This document shows, one piece after another, positions 22,906 to 31,366 of a stretch of DNA of 42,941 nt (positions are counted from its first letter, which is position 1; each line of letters begins with the position of its first letter). The position numbers and the translations under genes are program-made. Origin of the DNA: an uncultured Arenicella sp. (lineage in GTDB: Bacteria; Pseudomonadota; Gammaproteobacteria; Arenicellales; Arenicellaceae); assembly GCA_937989675.1 (NCBI GenBank), contig CALKRK010000186.1, positions 1 to 42,941 on the forward strand, given 5' to 3'. The notes beneath the pieces were generated by a model. It ran no database searches, was not told the origin of the DNA, and worked only from the letters and a program-made list of their open reading frames with translations.

Positions 22906-23820
22906 TTAGGCATCAGGCTTATTCAATGACCAATCATAATCGAAGCGCGTTGTTGCATCGGCGCTAATAGCCTCCGCCAATTCCGGTGCTACCTTTGCTT
23001 TTAAATAATCAAGTAAACCTTGCTTGCTGTCAGCAAAATCCACGCTATACCAATCAAACAAGGCAGACAATACTAAATCACCGCCTTCAATACGAACGGC
23101 TCGAGCATGATTCAGATAGTCTTGCTCCGCTTTTTGCAGCACGGCTTCATTGTTTTCACCATCCAGCGCAGTTTTAAGTAAATTTGGGCAACCAAGGCTC
23201 GCGTTATTCAACACATAGTGAATTCGAAAATCCTGGAAATTTGGTCGTAAAATACCATGTTCAATATCATCCAAACTCAAATCCTGAAACACAATCTTAA
23301 AGGTCTCGCGCTTCCAAGGCCCTGGTGTGAAAACCCCAGAGCGCAACTGCCGAACACTTGATACCGGATCGTTTTGATCGTAAGACTGAATTACCAGCTC
23401 CACAACTTTCGCGTTGTACAAATTGACCCAATACGCCAGCTGCTCAGGCAGATTGAACTGTCTTGGCTCCAGTTTTTGCAAATAATCCAGATAGTCGACC
23501 AAGCGTTGTAAATCAACTGGGGTAACGGCCTCATAATCAAAGCGGTTAATGCCGCTCGAGTCGGCGTCGTTTACATATTTTGTCAGCAACGCCTGCCAAG
23601 GATCATGATTCACATTAATCTGACTTTCCGGCTCACTGTCGTTCCAAAACTTGATGCTTTTAGCTTCCACGGGCGCTTGTGCATACGCGGCCGATGTAAA
23701 CAACGTAACGCTAAACAATAAAAAACTAGAAAAAAGAGTCCATGCGCTCACGCGCACCCCTGAAGAGCTTGGTCTATCAACTACGCGGTCTGCGCGCAGG
23801 TTCTCAACCCAATAGTACAT
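22906..23820 (-). CDS. DUF547 domain-containing secreted protein
   Basis: Signal-like segment, FNLPEQLAYWVNLYNAKVVELVI, LDDIEHGILRP, IHYVLNNASLGCPNL are DUF547 features. Start uncertain; an internal GTG would give a more typical signal peptide. Confidence 0.88.
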   Translation of the reverse strand: MYYWVENLRADRVVDRPSSSGVRVSAWTLFSSFLLFSVTLFTSAAYAQAPVEAKSIKFWNDSEPESQINVNHDPWQALLTKYVNDADSSGINRFDYEAVTPVDLQRLVDYLDYLQKLEPRQFNLPEQLAYWVNLYNAKVVELVIQSYDQNDPVSSVRQLRSGVFTPGPWKRETFKIVFQDLSLDDIEHGILRPNFQDFRIHYVLNNASLGCPNLLKTALDGENNEAVLQKAEQDYLNHARAVRIEGGDLVLSALFDWYSVDFADSKQGLLDYLKAKVAPELAEAISADATTRFDYDWSLNKPDA

Positions 23821-23821
23821 G

Positions 23822-23878
23822 GTGGCTATACCTCACTGTCCGATAGCCACGTTTTTTATAATATAATTCGGTGGCTAT
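23822..23878 (-). promoter_or_regulatory. Triple alternating inverted repeat in the DUF547 upstream region
   Basis: + strand: GTGGCTAT 23822-23829, ATAGCCAC 23843-23850, GTGGCTAT 23871-23878; minus-strand loop between the first two carries a GAGG SD-like motif just upstream of the ATG. Confidence 0.7.
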
Positions 23879-23945
23879 GGTTACACTGCAAGGCAGACTG
23901 GGTTTGGAATTGTATTTTTAGTAACCCTTTTCGTGATTGTCCGCC

Positions 23946-25388
23946 CTATCCTCTTCTCCAATTATGGAGCTTTTCCACCAATTTTAAAAGGCCATGAGGT
24001 TGATGAGCACGTTTCCAGTTACCTGCTACGTACTTATTCGCCTCGGCAAGGCTTGGATATAGATGAATCGTTCCTAGGATTTTATTAAGCCCGAGGTTGT
24101 ATTTCATCGCTAAAACGTACTCCGCGATCAGATCACCTGCATGGTGCCCAACAATGGTCACTCCCAGTATCTTATCTTTGCCTTTTGGTGTAATTATTTT
24201 AATAAAGCCATGGGCTTCGCCATCGGCGATGGCGCGATCAAGGTCGTCAATGCCATAATGAGTTACTTCGTAATCTATATTTTGATTTTTAGCATCATTC
24301 TCACTTAAACCAACCCGCGCCACTTCAGGCATGGTGAACGTGGCCCATGGAATCACTCGGTAATCGGCTTTGAATTTCTTAACAAAACCAAACAATGCAT
24401 TTACCACCGCATACCACGCTTGGTGAGAAGCTGTGTGTGTAAATTGATACGGGCCTGTGATGTCACCACATGCGAATATATTGGGAACCGCTGTTCTTAA
24501 GTATTCGTCGGTCTCTATAGTGCCATTACGCCGCAATTGAATACCATGCTTTTCGAGGTTCATGCCATCACTGTTAGCCTTACGCCCAACCGCAATCAAC
24601 ACGTGATCGAATGGCACTTCGACTGCTGTACCGTCGGCGTCACAATGCAGGATTTTTTCGCCGTCGTTGGTAAACTTGACTGCTTTATGGTTGGTCAAAA
24701 CCCGAATACCGTCATTTTCAAAGCGTTGTGTAATTACTTCTGCAACATCTGCATCTTCACGGCCCATCAATTGTCCCATCATCTCGACAACCGTTACCTC
24801 GGCCCCGAGTTTCGAGAAAGCCTGACTTAACTCACACCCAATTGGGCCACCGCCCAACACGACCAAGCGTTTAGGCAGCTCTTCAAGTTCCCACACATTG
24901 TCGGAAGTCAGGTAATCAATTTGATCTAGGCCTTCAATCGGTGGTACGAAAGGGCGTGCACCAGCGGCCACAATAATGCTCTTCGCCGTGATCTCTCGCT
25001 CGCCAACCTTAACTGTATGCGGATCTACGATCTCAGCTTCGCCAGTAACACATTCAACACCCAAATCCGTATAGCGTTCGATCGAGTCGTGCGGCTCAAT
25101 CTCGCCAATCACCTTATGAACTCGTTTCATCACCTTACTAAAAATAGGCTTAACGGGCACCGACTCGATACCAAACTCCTCGGAACGACGCATTAGGCTC
25201 GCCACTTTTGCCGACCGCAATAACGCTTTACTCGGCACGCAACCGGTGTTCAAGCAATCGCCACCCATTTTGTGGCGTTCTATCAATATTACTTTCGCTT
25301 TTACAGCGGCCGCAATGTACGCGCTTACTAAACCTGCTGACCCAGCGCCGATAACGACTAGATTAGCCTCATATTTTGATTTCGCCAT
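23946..25388 (-). CDS. FAD/NAD-dependent disulfide oxidoreductase, MerA/Lpd-like
   Basis: VVIGAGSAGLVSAYIAA, redox motif GGDCLNTGCVPSKALL, GGGPIGCELSQAFSKLGAEVTVVE, FACGDITG; no NmerA domain and no C-terminal Cys pair. Confidence 0.93.
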   Translation of the reverse strand: MAKSKYEANLVVIGAGSAGLVSAYIAAAVKAKVILIERHKMGGDCLNTGCVPSKALLRSAKVASLMRRSEEFGIESVPVKPIFSKVMKRVHKVIGEIEPHDSIERYTDLGVECVTGEAEIVDPHTVKVGEREITAKSIIVAAGARPFVPPIEGLDQIDYLTSDNVWELEELPKRLVVLGGGPIGCELSQAFSKLGAEVTVVEMMGQLMGREDADVAEVITQRFENDGIRVLTNHKAVKFTNDGEKILHCDADGTAVEVPFDHVLIAVGRKANSDGMNLEKHGIQLRRNGTIETDEYLRTAVPNIFACGDITGPYQFTHTASHQAWYAVVNALFGFVKKFKADYRVIPWATFTMPEVARVGLSENDAKNQNIDYEVTHYGIDDLDRAIADGEAHGFIKIITPKGKDKILGVTIVGHHAGDLIAEYVLAMKYNLGLNKILGTIHLYPSLAEANKYVAGNWKRAHQPHGLLKLVEKLHNWRRG

Positions 25389-26131
25389 TAGGCACCCCCT
25401 TGCCCGCTGCGACGCTGGCGTAAAAAATTAAGAATATATTTGGAAACAATTGGTAGCACTCCAAGAGCAACAAACGACGCTATCAACCCAGGTGAAGCTA
25501 TATCGCCAACGGACTCGATCGACGCTAATTGTGTACCTGCATTTACGTAAACGATGGTCCCTACTAGCATGCCAAGCTGGCTCGCCCAGTAGAAAGTCCA
25601 AGTTTTTAACTTTGTTAAACCCAATAGAGAATTGAGCACGACGAATGGAAAAATCGGCACAAGCCTAAGCCCAAATACGTAAAACGCACCTTCCTTTTCG
25701 ATACCGTCATTAAGCTTAGCAAGGCGATCACCGAACTTAGCTTCGACACTATCATGAAACAGGTATTTGGCGAGCATAAACGCGATGGTCGCCCCAATTG
25801 AACTGGCAAACGAGACCAAAATCACTCCCACAACATTTCCAAAAATAGCGCCTCCAGCCAGTGTAAGAGGCGTCGCAAACGGAATTGATAGTGCCGCCAT
25901 TGCTGTGTAGATCAGAAAAAAAACAGCGGCTATTAAAAACGGGTTTTCGGCGTAATAGTTATTTAGAGCGGCCTGTTGCGACTTAAGATAATCCAAAGTC
26001 ACATATTCCTTTAGGTCAAAAATAAAGAAGGCTGCAATCAAAGCGGCAACAACCGCAGCTAGGATAAGTTTTGATTTCATACTAGTATTTGATGTTTGTA
26101 CACATTTCGGACTCACTTTGAGACCTACCAT
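25388..26131 (-). CDS. TVP38/TMEM64 (DedA-superfamily) membrane protein
   Basis: FATPLTLAGGAIFGNVVGVILVSFASSIGATIAFMLAKYLFHD and FGLRLVPIFPFVVLNSLLGLTKLKTWTFYWASQLGMLVGTIVYVNAG; TAATG junction with the downstream oxidoreductase. Confidence 0.94.
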   Translation of the reverse strand: MVGLKVSPKCVQTSNTSMKSKLILAAVVAALIAAFFIFDLKEYVTLDYLKSQQAALNNYYAENPFLIAAVFFLIYTAMAALSIPFATPLTLAGGAIFGNVVGVILVSFASSIGATIAFMLAKYLFHDSVEAKFGDRLAKLNDGIEKEGAFYVFGLRLVPIFPFVVLNSLLGLTKLKTWTFYWASQLGMLVGTIVYVNAGTQLASIESVGDIASPGLIASFVALGVLPIVSKYILNFLRQRRSGQGGA

Positions 26132-26172
26132 ACCAGTGTTTTCTTTCGAGAAAACCTATAGATTGTAACTAA

Positions 26173-26931
26173 ATGATAGAAATACTTGGCTTTAAACCCA
26201 ATTGGTTGGCCGGAAAATTGAGCCAAGTTCCCACCCTGCAAGCAGATCAGATCCACGTTTGGTGGCTCCCTCTGTCATTGCAAGAATCGCAAGTATCTGA
26301 AGCGCTCAAAATGTTGAGCGATATTCAGCTCGATAAATATGCCCGACGTTCAACGCCTGATCGAAAACAGGCGTATTTAGCCGGGCGTTATTACCTACTC
26401 ACCTTGCTCGGTTTATACACCAATACATCGCCGACCGAAGTTTTACTGAGCTACAGCCGCCTGAATAAGCCTTATCTGAGCGACGATTCCCTTGATGTTC
26501 AATTTAACTTCACTGACACCCGTTACGACGGATTAACTCATGGCGCGTTTGTATTCAGCCGCGCTCGCGAGGTCGGCATCGACATTGAAGCTCGATCCAG
26601 GCGCAGCAACTTCGCAGCGATTGCCGAACATCGCTTTACCGCCGCCGAAAGAGAGTTTGTTACGGAACATACTCAGGTAAACCCAGAAAAATGCCTCGCC
26701 ATATGGACCCGTAAAGAAGCCTTCGGCAAAGCCACTGGCAAAGGCATCAACTTCAAAATGAACGAGCAAGACTTATCGAGCGGCCAACAACACGAGCTAG
26801 ACTTCTTCGACACAGAGAATAATGCGTGGAGATTGCTACAATTGGAGTTCGGCGAAAATCTCATCGCGAGCGTGGTCCATCAAGGCCATCAAAAACTTGA
26901 AATGAAAGCTTTCCACTCACTGGAAATTTGA
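26173..26931 (+). CDS. 4'-phosphopantetheinyl transferase (Sfp/HetI type)
   Basis: EVGIDIEARSR and CLAIWTRKEAFGKATGKGI motifs. Confidence 0.93.
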   Translation: MIEILGFKPNWLAGKLSQVPTLQADQIHVWWLPLSLQESQVSEALKMLSDIQLDKYARRSTPDRKQAYLAGRYYLLTLLGLYTNTSPTEVLLSYSRLNKPYLSDDSLDVQFNFTDTRYDGLTHGAFVFSRAREVGIDIEARSRRSNFAAIAEHRFTAAEREFVTEHTQVNPEKCLAIWTRKEAFGKATGKGINFKMNEQDLSSGQQHELDFFDTENNAWRLLQLEFGENLIASVVHQGHQKLEMKAFHSLEI

Positions 26932-27689
26932 TTAAACCAGTGCCCATAGTATTCGTGCATCGCTAAAGTAGATAAGTGCATTGCCGATGCCGATGGTACC
27001 CAATCAAACACTTCTGGGCTTCGCTTCTCTCTTACCAAGACATCGGCGGAAGCGGGCGTTACCGGTATTGGCAAGCGATTAAACAAGGCATAGGCACGCG
27101 GCATATGTAATGCGGAGGTCACCAATAACGCCGACTCTATTTTTTCAGCTTCCAATAAATCGCTGACATTAGCTAGGTTTTGCGCAGTGGTGCGACTCGA
27201 TGTTTCTATACTAATAGCCGCTCTCGGAACACCCCATTCTTGCAGTAACCGACTGGCATACGCAGCCTCAGACTCTAAGCCAGGCTGCGCATAAACGTTG
27301 CCGCCTGCAATTATTATTTTTGATGCTCTGCCGCTACGAAAGAGTCGAGTAGCGTACCAGTAACGATCCGACCCATGACCAAGTTGCGCGTGCAACGCCG
27401 GCGCTGTTGGTATTCGCAACCCACCGCCAAGCACAATAATCGCGTCGTGCTTTCTGATATCACTAATTGCGCGCTGAGGATATTGGTCTTCTAAGTTTGA
27501 AGCCAACCAGCGTGCGAATTTCGGATTCGAGCCTAGCGCCAGTACTAAAACAAATAGTACTGCACAAAACCGCGACAAACCCCGCCAACCAAATCCTTTG
27601 AACAAGAGTCTCACTACTACTAAAACCAGCAGCAAACCCATTGGGTAAACCAAGGCAGAGATCACTTTGATTAGAGTTATTGTATCCAC
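26889..27689 (-). CDS. YdcF/ElyC/SanA family (DUF218) membrane protein
   Basis: N-terminal TMs; AIIVLGGGLRIP, KIIIAGG, ETSSRTTAQNLANV, LLVTSALHMPRAYALF. Confidence 0.92.
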   Translation of the reverse strand: MDTITLIKVISALVYPMGLLLVLVVVRLLFKGFGWRGLSRFCAVLFVLVLALGSNPKFARWLASNLEDQYPQRAISDIRKHDAIIVLGGGLRIPTAPALHAQLGHGSDRYWYATRLFRSGRASKIIIAGGNVYAQPGLESEAAYASRLLQEWGVPRAAISIETSSRTTAQNLANVSDLLEAEKIESALLVTSALHMPRAYALFNRLPIPVTPASADVLVREKRSPEVFDWVPSASAMHLSTLAMHEYYGHWFNQISSEWKAFISSF

Positions 27690-27881
27690 AAAAAAACGAT
27701 GACACGTTGGGTAAACTGGAGACTAACACACCTAACTTCGCGTGATTAGCGAAGAGTCTGGTAAAAGCTCGATGCAAGCGAGTTTTAACACATTTTAACT
27801 GCGCAGAGATAACACTTACCATCTGGTCTAACCTTGGCGCGAATGTTACGATACGCGGCCATCCAAAATTTAGTCAGCACA

Positions 27882-29135
27882 ATGGATTTATTCAATTTCA
27901 ATAACGGCCGTGAAGGCTATTATGGTGAGTATGGCGGCACCTTTTTGCCAGAAATACTGCACAGCACCATCGAAGAACTTAAAGCAGAATTTCGCAAGGC
28001 GAAAGATGACCCTACGTTCTGGCAAGAATTTATGGAATTGATGCAATCTTACTCTGGCCGCCCTACACCCGTAACGCACCTAACCAACCTATCGAACAAG
28101 TTGGGCGGAGCGCAAATCTTTGTGAAACGCGAAGACCTCAATCACACTGGCTCACATAAAATCAACAATGTAATGGGTCAAGGCTTGTTAGTTAAGCGCA
28201 TGGGGAAAACCCGCGTGATCGCTGAAACCGGAGCGGGCCAGCACGGGTACGCGACGGCCACCATGGCCGCGCGTTTTGGTTTTGACAGCAAAATTTACAT
28301 GGGCGCGGTTGACGTAGCTCGCCAACGCCCAAACGTTTTCTGGATGGAAAACATGGGTTCAGAAGTTGTTGCCGTTACTGATGGGCAGCAAACACTCAAA
28401 GACGCAATCAACGAGTGCCTACGCGATTGGGTCACCAATATGGACAACACGCACTATGTGCTCGGCACAGCCTGCGGCCCACACCCTTTTCCAGAAATGG
28501 TGAGTTGGTTCCAATCCATTATTGGTCGAGAAGCTCGTGATCAAATTCTACAGGCAGCAGGGAAATTACCTGACCGCGTGTTCGCCTGCGTTGGCGGCGG
28601 TTCGAATGCGATTGGCCTATTCCAAGGCTTTATGGAAGACAAAAGCACCGAGCTAGTGGGTTGCGAAGCCGGCGGCTTTGGCCCTGGTAAAGGCAACCAT
28701 GCAGCTCGCCTAGCTTACAAAGATGCATCAGTAGGCGTGGCACAGGGAATGAAAACCTATTTTTTACAAAACGACGATGGCAATATGCTGCACACCCATT
28801 CTGTAGCGGCTGGTTTAGATTATATCGGCGTGAATCCGGTGTTAGTCCACCTTTGGGAACAAGAGCGTGTGCGATTTGAGGCAGTCACTGACGCTCAGGT
28901 TACCGAAGCACTCAAACTCACCATGCGCACCGAGGGTTTAATTCCCGCGCTAGAAAGTTCTCACGGCTTTGCCCAGGCCATTCTTGAAGCAGAACAGATG
29001 TCTAAGGATGAGGTTGTTCTCATCAATATGTCTGGCCGCGGCGACAAAGACATTTTCACCATTGCTGACGCCCTAGGCGACGAGCACTGGAAACAATTTA
29101 TTCGACAAAAATCTTCTGAGTATGGCCCTGAATAA
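27882..29135 (+). CDS. trpB: Tryptophan synthase beta chain (divergent)
   Basis: GYYGEYGGTFLPEIL, REDLNHTGSHKINN (PLP Lys), AETGAGQHGYATA, CVGGGSNAIGLF, MSGRGDKDIF; ATG at 27882 is the likely start. Confidence 0.93.
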   Translation: MDLFNFNNGREGYYGEYGGTFLPEILHSTIEELKAEFRKAKDDPTFWQEFMELMQSYSGRPTPVTHLTNLSNKLGGAQIFVKREDLNHTGSHKINNVMGQGLLVKRMGKTRVIAETGAGQHGYATATMAARFGFDSKIYMGAVDVARQRPNVFWMENMGSEVVAVTDGQQTLKDAINECLRDWVTNMDNTHYVLGTACGPHPFPEMVSWFQSIIGREARDQILQAAGKLPDRVFACVGGGSNAIGLFQGFMEDKSTELVGCEAGGFGPGKGNHAARLAYKDASVGVAQGMKTYFLQNDDGNMLHTHSVAAGLDYIGVNPVLVHLWEQERVRFEAVTDAQVTEALKLTMRTEGLIPALESSHGFAQAILEAEQMSKDEVVLINMSGRGDKDIFTIADALGDEHWKQFIRQKSSEYGPE

Positions 29136-29904
29136 CTACTTAGCTGAGCGCAAGCAAGCGCTCGCCTCGACAAAACGACCTGCGATGATTATGACGCACG
29201 TGGTGTGCGGCTACCCTTCTTTTGATGACAACTGGAAGGAGTTGGAGATCATGCAATCGTATGGGGTTGATTTGGTCGAACTGCAATTCCCTTTTTCTGA
29301 GCCTTCAGCTGATGGCCCGCTGTTTGTGAAAGCCAATCAGGAAGCGATCGAAAACGGTGTGCACGTGGAAGATTGTTTTGCTTTCATGAAAAAAGTAACC
29401 GACCATTTTTCTTTTAAAGTGATCATGATGGGTTACTACAATACGGTATTCAAAACTGGGCATAAACGCTTCTTGCAACGCTTGAAAGACGCGGGCGCCA
29501 GCGGCTTTATCTTACCTGACCTACCAGTTGAAGAGGCAGGTGAGCTGCACGACATTGCTGCGGAGCTAGAATTAGCTCCCATTGTGCTAATGACGCCTAC
29601 CAACAGTGACCAGCGATTGGCTCAACTTGCCGAAGCCGCAGACGGGTTTATTTATACCGTTGCACGCAAGGGCGTTACCGGTTCCAACACCGACATGAAC
29701 AGTGAAGTATCACAATTTATTGATCGCTGCCGACAGCATACAGAACTGCCACTTGCGGTTGGCTTTGGTGTAAGTGAAGCCAAAGACGTAGCCTTTATCG
29801 GCCAACATGCTGACATCGCTGTAATCGGCACCGCCGCACTTAAAGCCTGGGAACACGGCAAGGAACAAGCCCTAAGCGAATTCTTCGAGCAGCTTCTTGG
29901 CTAG
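29122..29904 (+). CDS. trpA: Tryptophan synthase alpha chain (divergent)
   Basis: DLVELQFPFSEPSADGP (catalytic Glu/Asp equivalents), GFILPDLPVEE, ARKGVTGS, VGFGVSEAKDV; overlaps trpB by 14 nt. Confidence 0.9.
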   Translation: MALNNYLAERKQALASTKRPAMIMTHVVCGYPSFDDNWKELEIMQSYGVDLVELQFPFSEPSADGPLFVKANQEAIENGVHVEDCFAFMKKVTDHFSFKVIMMGYYNTVFKTGHKRFLQRLKDAGASGFILPDLPVEEAGELHDIAAELELAPIVLMTPTNSDQRLAQLAEAADGFIYTVARKGVTGSNTDMNSEVSQFIDRCRQHTELPLAVGFGVSEAKDVAFIGQHADIAVIGTAALKAWEHGKEQALSEFFEQLLG

Positions 29905-30287
29905 TAGGCTTAGGACCGTCGTCAAGAGCGCGATGGTTGCTGCAAATTAGAGACTACCTCTGCGACTATTATTATGCCGGACAGGAGCGTTTGGCATACA
30001 CCTCAACCTGTTCAAGTGCACAACAACTCGTTATAAGCTATTCATGCCTTTGATCTACCAGGCATGCAAAATTTTATCGATAAAATCGATGAAATGCAGC
30101 ACTTAAAAATGAGTTCAAAGAGCCCCTAAACCCCTGAGTTATTACTTCTTTTTTCTTAATAAAGTGTAAGGCAAGCATGTCTTTGCCAACCGTTTCTTTT
30201 GAGTATGACCACATTAAATCGGTCAAATTCAAATCAATAATTATCACGTTGGCTATTTAATATTAGTCCAACCGGAGAAAGAAAGTT

Positions 30288-30947
30288 ATGCCTAACTCAA
30301 AAACAAAAATTGCACTATTTGTGGCACTCGGCCTAAGCGCCAGTTCAACTTCATTCGCTAAAGACGGCTTTAGTATTGGTTCAGTCGCCTCAAACGTGAC
30401 GTTTGGTCACACAATTGAGCGCAACACTGGTACCGCCTCAAGCCCTAGCATCACATCTCGCACTGAAGAATCAGACATTGGCTTCGGCTTGAGCGCGGGT
30501 TATCAATTTCATGTTAGCGACGATTTTTTTCTTGGCGCTGAAGTGTTCTATCAAGAGCAAAACGTTGAAACTCGCAACATCAACAACCTATTAATTACTG
30601 AACTTAGTTTGAATGAGACATACGGAATTAAATTCAAAGCTGGCGTTGATGTCACAGATAAGTTTTCTGTTTATGGACTAATCGGTCAAACCACACTGGA
30701 CTTCGACATCGATAACTCGTACTCATTTGCGCCACCGTTGCGTGATGGCAATACCGACGTTGATGAAATCACCTTTGGCATCGGGGCGGAATATAATATT
30801 TCCGACAATTGGTCTTTCGTAGCGGAATACAGCCAGCTTAACGACGTCAATTTCGACCCACTTCCTGAAGTAGCCGTACCGGGGCAAATCAATGACAACC
30901 AAGTGGATCTTAACTCGCTGTCTTTTGGATTGAACTACAATTTTTAA
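30288..30947 (+). CDS. Outer-membrane beta-barrel protein
   Basis: Signal peptide (LFVALGLSASSTSFA), alternating amphipathic strands, C-terminal aromatic NSLSFGLNYNF. Confidence 0.88.
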   Translation: MPNSKTKIALFVALGLSASSTSFAKDGFSIGSVASNVTFGHTIERNTGTASSPSITSRTEESDIGFGLSAGYQFHVSDDFFLGAEVFYQEQNVETRNINNLLITELSLNETYGIKFKAGVDVTDKFSVYGLIGQTTLDFDIDNSYSFAPPLRDGNTDVDEITFGIGAEYNISDNWSFVAEYSQLNDVNFDPLPEVAVPGQINDNQVDLNSLSFGLNYNF

Positions 30948-31054
30948 TCCATCAGACACACCAGTTCCAGACCAACCCACAGTTCTCCACCCCAGGGCTC
31001 AGTAATAGCTGGGGTTTAGTTAGAGTGTTCCCTCGATTGGGTAGGTAGGGGAAG

Positions 31055-31094
31055 GGGTCAACCGCTATTCAGTAGGGCGGTTGACCCTTTTTTT
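31055..31094 (+). terminator. Rho-independent terminator downstream of the beta-barrel gene
   Basis: GGGTCAACCGC (31055-31065) ... GCGGTTGACCC (31077-31087) followed by T7. Confidence 0.93.
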
Positions 31095-31366
31095 ATGGAC
31101 AAAAACAATGGATCAGTCCATTTTTTCTAGCGAATGCAAATAATTGTGTCCGCTACCAGTGATCATGTGGTTATTTCGTCTATCTATGTCATACTTTTCA
31201 CAGATCTTGCACATTGGGGTTTGGGTGCAATGATCAGATAGTATGTGACCTGAGCCGAAGCTGGTGTCAGGCTACTGACGATTTCGGGGGAAATCGCAAC
31301 AGCATTGCTTGGCGTTATTAAACCGCCCATTTCTCCTCGGATATTCAATCAAATTATGGAGGAAAA

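Noticed and set aside
23946-25388. Mercury-resistance (merA) gene
   Set aside because: No NmerA domain, no C-terminal vicinal cysteines and no merR/merT/merP nearby.
30071-30086. Perfect 16-bp palindrome ATTTTATCGATAAAAT downstream of trpA
   Set aside because: AT-rich; about one such palindrome is expected by chance in a window this size. No supporting context beyond the nearby weak hairpin CATGCCT/AGGCATG.
30119-30135. 13-mer AGCCCCTAAACCC shared with ~3738
   Set aside because: Several 13-mer matches are expected by chance in 43 kb; no common context.
31110-31126. Possible second terminator (ATGGATCAGTCCATTTTTT)
   Set aside because: Stem of only 5-6 bp and no gene between it and the strong terminator ending at 31094.
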